Assembly (NCBI GenBank): GCA_020641055.1
Contig: CP067345.1
Coordinates: 861,317-925,316 of the forward strand
Source of the DNA: Clostridioides sp. ES-S-0010-02
Lineage (GTDB): Bacteria; Bacillota; Clostridia; Peptostreptococcales; Peptostreptococcaceae
Length of the DNA: 64,000 nucleotides
Direction: 5' to 3'
How positions within the stretch are numbered: the first letter of the stretch is position 1; each line of letters begins with the position of its first letter. A program made the position numbers and the translations under genes. The notes under the pieces are model-generated. The model ran no database searches and was not told where the DNA came from. It saw only the letters and a program-made list of their open reading frames with translations. Below are positions 60,971 to 64,000 of the stretch, piece after piece.

Positions 60971-63190
60971 ATGACTAAAAGAAATAAAAGTGTTACATTA
61001 ATTATAATTCTTTTAATGGCATCATTATTTCTGATATTAGGATATCTATATATAGAAGATACAAGAAAACTTCTTATATCAGAGGCAGAAGTACATATAA
61101 AAGAAGTTGCGATACAAGGTTCTCAGTTAGCACAAAGACAAATTGAAAAAGATTTAGATATTTTAAATATTTTTTCAAGTTATTATACTTCAAATCCTAA
61201 CATGTCTAATGAAGAAAAAATAAAAAAGCTTTTAGATGAAATGGAAAACCAAAAATTTTATACTATGGCAATTGTTGATATAAATGGGAATGCAGAAAAT
61301 ACTAAGGGTAATAAGTTTTCTGTTAAGGATAGAGAATTCTTCAAAAATTCAATTAATGGTAAAAAGTATGTTTCAAGCCCATATATTGATGAAGTAAATA
61401 AGTCTGTAAAAAAGATTACTATCTCAGTACCAATATTAAATAATGATAAAGTAGTTGGAGTTTTGTATTGTACTTATGATGTCAATACTCTAATGAAACT
61501 TATAAATGTATCTTTTTATGAAAATAATAGTATATCTTATGTTGTAAAAAATAATGGGACAGTTATACTTCATCCTCAACAAGATAGATTATCAAGAAAT
61601 ATTTATGAATTGTTAAAGCAGGATAATGATATTAAAGATGTAAATCAATTAAAAAAACAATTAGAAGAAAATAAAACAGGTGCTGCAATCTTAAATATGT
61701 CAGGAGAAAGACGATACCTAGGATATGCTACTATGGATAATGGAAAGAAAAAAGATAATTATATAAAGGATTGGAACTTGATTTTTTCAATTCCAGAAAA
61801 TGTTATATTCCGTAATTCTGAGCAAATTATTAAGAGAGCTGTATATGCAGTATTATTGATTATATTTGTGTTTATTGCAATTATTTTCTATATAATGTAC
61901 ATAAAAAAATCTAATGAAAAAGAAATATTAAGTTTAGCATATGAAGATAGAGTTACACATATAGGAAATCAAAATAAATTTTATAGAGAATGTAGTAAGT
62001 ATCTTTTAAATAAACCATCTTTAAATTATATTATAGTATATTTTGATATTGATAATTTTAAAATGATTAATGATACTTTTGGATATGAATTTGGTGATAA
62101 TCTATTAATTACTATAGCAAGTGCTTTAAAAGAGGAACTAACAGAAGGTGAAATATATGCACGGCTTTCAAGTGACTATTTTGCTATTTTTTGTGAATAC
62201 AAAAATGGAAGAAATAAAATTATAAAAAAAATTGATAGTATACGAAGTAATATTGAAAATAATCTAAATACAGTATTTGAAATTTCTCTTTGTGTGGGTA
62301 TTTACTTCGTAGAAGAAGGAGAAGTAGATGCTCAAAAGGCTGTAAATAAAGCTAATATGGCAAGGTCTATTGCCAAAGGTAAAAATATAAACTATGCTAT
62401 TTATAATGAAGATGTTAGAAATAAGCTTAGTGAGGAATCTATAATTTTAGATGATATAAAGACAGCATTAGTAAAGAATCAATTTGAAGTTTATTATCAA
62501 CCTAAGTTTTCACTTGTAAATGGTGAGATGATAGGAAGTGAAGCACTGATAAGATGGAATCATCCTGAACATGGGTTTATAAGTCCAGCTATATTTATTC
62601 CAATAGCAGAAAAAAGTCAATTGATTTTAAAAATAGGTAGATTTGTATTTGAAAGAGTTTGTAGCGATTTATCTAAATGGGAAAAACAAGGGAAAAAATT
62701 AGTACCAGTTTCAGTAAACCTATCTAGAGTTGAGTTATATCAACCAGATATTGTAAAATTTATCAATAGTACTATCCAAACATATAACATACATTCAAAT
62801 TTAATTGAATTAGAGATAACAGAAACTGTAGTTATTAATGAATTAAATATACTAAAAAGTGTTTTAAATGAATTAAGGAAGCATGGATTTTCAATTTCTA
62901 TGGATGATTTTGGAACAGGTTATTCTTCTATTAGTTGTCTAAGGGACATGCCAATTGATGTATTAAAATTAGATAAGTCTTTTCTTAATGGTATTGAAAA
63001 TGATGAGAAAAGTCGTAATATAGCAAAGTCTATAGTATCTCTAGCAAAATCATTAGATTTAATTGTAATTATAGAAGGCGTTGAGAGTAAGAAACAGGCT
63101 GAGTTAATGAAGCAATTTGGATGTGATTTAGTTCAGGGGTTTTATTTTGCAAGACCAATGCCAGTTCAAAATTTTATGAAATTACTTTAA
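60971..63190 (+). CDS. Membrane c-di-GMP phosphodiesterase (dCACHE, degenerate GGDEF, EAL)
   Basis: 739 residues. A signal-anchor helix (about 8-28), an extracellular double-CACHE sensor (about 35-275), a second membrane helix (about 292-315), a GGDEF domain whose signature is replaced by SSDYF in ARLSSDYFAIF, and an EAL domain (about 490-735). The EAL catalytic set is intact: SEALIRW, ELEITET, DDFGTGYSS, VLKLDKSF, EGVES and VQGFYFARPM. It should degrade c-di-GMP in response to an external small ligand, with the dead GGDEF possibly sensing GTP. GGGAGGGG precedes the ATG. The order after adhE agrees with C. difficile. Confidence 0.92.
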   Translation: MTKRNKSVTLIIILLMASLFLILGYLYIEDTRKLLISEAEVHIKEVAIQGSQLAQRQIEKDLDILNIFSSYYTSNPNMSNEEKIKKLLDEMENQKFYTMAIVDINGNAENTKGNKFSVKDREFFKNSINGKKYVSSPYIDEVNKSVKKITISVPILNNDKVVGVLYCTYDVNTLMKLINVSFYENNSISYVVKNNGTVILHPQQDRLSRNIYELLKQDNDIKDVNQLKKQLEENKTGAAILNMSGERRYLGYATMDNGKKKDNYIKDWNLIFSIPENVIFRNSEQIIKRAVYAVLLIIFVFIAIIFYIMYIKKSNEKEILSLAYEDRVTHIGNQNKFYRECSKYLLNKPSLNYIIVYFDIDNFKMINDTFGYEFGDNLLITIASALKEELTEGEIYARLSSDYFAIFCEYKNGRNKIIKKIDSIRSNIENNLNTVFEISLCVGIYFVEEGEVDAQKAVNKANMARSIAKGKNINYAIYNEDVRNKLSEESIILDDIKTALVKNQFEVYYQPKFSLVNGEMIGSEALIRWNHPEHGFISPAIFIPIAEKSQLILKIGRFVFERVCSDLSKWEKQGKKLVPVSVNLSRVELYQPDIVKFINSTIQTYNIHSNLIELEITETVVINELNILKSVLNELRKHGFSISMDDFGTGYSSISCLRDMPIDVLKLDKSFLNGIENDEKSRNIAKSIVSLAKSLDLIVIIEGVESKKQAELMKQFGCDLVQGFYFARPMPVQNFMKLL

Positions 63191-63213
63191 AAATAAAATT
63201 TATTTTTTCATAT

Positions 63214-63272
63214 AAAACACTATTATATATGCTTGGATTTAATAAATGCTTGCTAGATAATTAGTGTTTTTA
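63214..63272 (+). terminator. Terminator after the phosphodiesterase gene
   Basis: AAAACACTA (63214-63222) pairs with TAGTGTTTT (63262-63270), with further inner pairing, followed by T-rich sequence. Confidence 0.7.
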
Positions 63273-63433
63273 TTTTGTAAGATTCAGATATGAGGAAAGT
63301 AATTATCTTTTATAAAAATCTGTTAAAAATAAATTATTTTGGATATAAATATGTTATTAACAAAAGAATAGTACTATAATGTATAGATGATAAAAAACTT
63401 AAATAAAAATTTAATGATAGGAGTTGTTTGAGT

Positions 63434-64000
63434 ATGATAGATATAAGCATTGATAAAAAACTTAAGGACAAATGGCCTGATGCAAAATTAGGATGTATCC
63501 AAGCAAAAGTAGTAGTAAATAAAAGCTCAGAAAAGTTAATAAATGGGATAAATGAGTTTTGTGATATTTTGAATCAAAAGCTAGAAATTGAAGATATTAC
63601 GAAATTGGATAAGATTAAAGATGCAAGAGATGCATATAAAGAACTTGGTAAAAATCCAAGTAGATATAGAACGTCTTCAGAAGCATTAGTTAGAAGAATT
63701 GTTCAAGGTAAGGGTCTATATACAATAAATAATATAGTTGAAATAAATAATCTAATATCTATAAAATCATTATATCCAGTTGGTACATATAATGTAAGTA
63801 AACTACATCCACCAATATGTTTTACTGTAGGTGATGAAGGCGAGCAGTATAAAGGTATTGGAAAAGAGTTGATAAATATAGAAAATCTACCTATATTATC
63901 TGATTCATTAGGTAAATTTGGAAGCCCAACTAGTGATTCCGAGAGAGCTATGATAACAACAGATGCAATTGAAATACTAATTTGTATATTTTCATTTAGT
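63434..64000 (+). CDS. B3/B4 tRNA-binding domain protein (3' end outside window)
   Basis: The first 189 codons are present and the frame is open at base 64000. It starts MIDISIDKKLKDKWPDAKLG. The middle segment GKNPSRYRTSSEALVRRIVQ and then LYTINNIVEINNLIS is the recognition pattern of the B3/B4 domain shared with phenylalanyl-tRNA synthetase beta chains. Stand-alone members may edit or bind tRNA, but a proven role is unknown to me. GGAG lies about 10 bases before the ATG. The complete gene is expected to be about 220-240 residues. Confidence 0.85.
   Translation, partial: MIDISIDKKLKDKWPDAKLGCIQAKVVVNKSSEKLINGINEFCDILNQKLEIEDITKLDKIKDARDAYKELGKNPSRYRTSSEALVRRIVQGKGLYTINNIVEINNLISIKSLYPVGTYNVSKLHPPICFTVGDEGEQYKGIGKELINIENLPILSDSLGKFGSPTSDSERAMITTDAIEILICIFSFS

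Overview
The window is about 30% GC, with Gram-positive (Firmicutes) ribosome binding sites and many start sites that can be resolved from them. Gene content and order point to Clostridioides difficile or a very close relative. The main markers are an L,D-transpeptidase that looks like Ldt_Cd3, the spoVFA-spoVFB pair directly before a Rex-controlled adhE, and a transmembrane EAL protein after adhE. The species call comes from recalled knowledge of that genome, not from a search. I saw no rRNA, tRNA, CRISPR array, transposase or phage gene.

Layout from left to right. 0-12 kb: the end of a DUF1848 gene; a GRP-type sugar transporter; a PTS operon with its own PRD regulator and a GH38 alpha-mannosidase (mannosylglycerate-type module); an HxlR regulator; a CcdA-thioredoxin fusion; and a flavin disulfide reductase. 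The last three look like a thiol-redox regulon, because a nearly identical promoter/operator lies before the first and third genes. 12-22 kb: a DUF434 protein; an SH3-YkuD L,D-transpeptidase; and a sugar-acid catabolic locus (iron alcohol dehydrogenase, IclR repressor, KdgT permease, split UxaA-type dehydratase, FAH-family hydrolase, DapA-family aldolase). A shared operator links the divergent alcohol dehydrogenase gene to the operon. 22-32 kb: a cobalamin riboswitch with a BtuFCD-like transporter whose ATPase has an extra C-terminal domain; a pentapeptide-repeat gene shortened by a homopolymer slip; a class Ib ribonucleotide reductase behind paired NrdR boxes; and a GyrI-like/WYL-regulator pair.

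32-42 kb: a small cysteine-rich protein with all three [FeFe]-hydrogenase H-cluster-like motifs, in an operon with a NitT/TauT-type ABC transporter behind a Fur-like box. It is followed by a Bce-type antimicrobial-peptide module (response regulator, intramembrane-sensing kinase, UppP, BceAB-like transporter) with a BceR-type operator. 42-50 kb: a block of different ancestry holding a TetR regulator, a REC-GGDEF-EAL-pseudoREC-GGDEF protein, a frameshifted PAS remnant, a large hybrid histidine kinase and an Hpt protein. Fourteen GATC sites fall in this block; I found none elsewhere in the window.

50-64 kb: a GNAT acetyltransferase; a broken RlmA-type methyltransferase; a zinc-ribbon protein; a BirA-controlled bioY-thiolase-acyl-CoA ligase operon; dipicolinate synthase genes spoVFAB behind a sigma-K-like promoter; adhE with a Rex operator over its -10; a membrane c-di-GMP phosphodiesterase; and the start of a B3/B4-domain gene that leaves the window. 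Most operons carry recognisable cis-regulatory sites, so regulation can be read with some confidence. The H-cluster-like/ABC transporter operon and the GATC-marked signalling island are the most promising leads for something undescribed.
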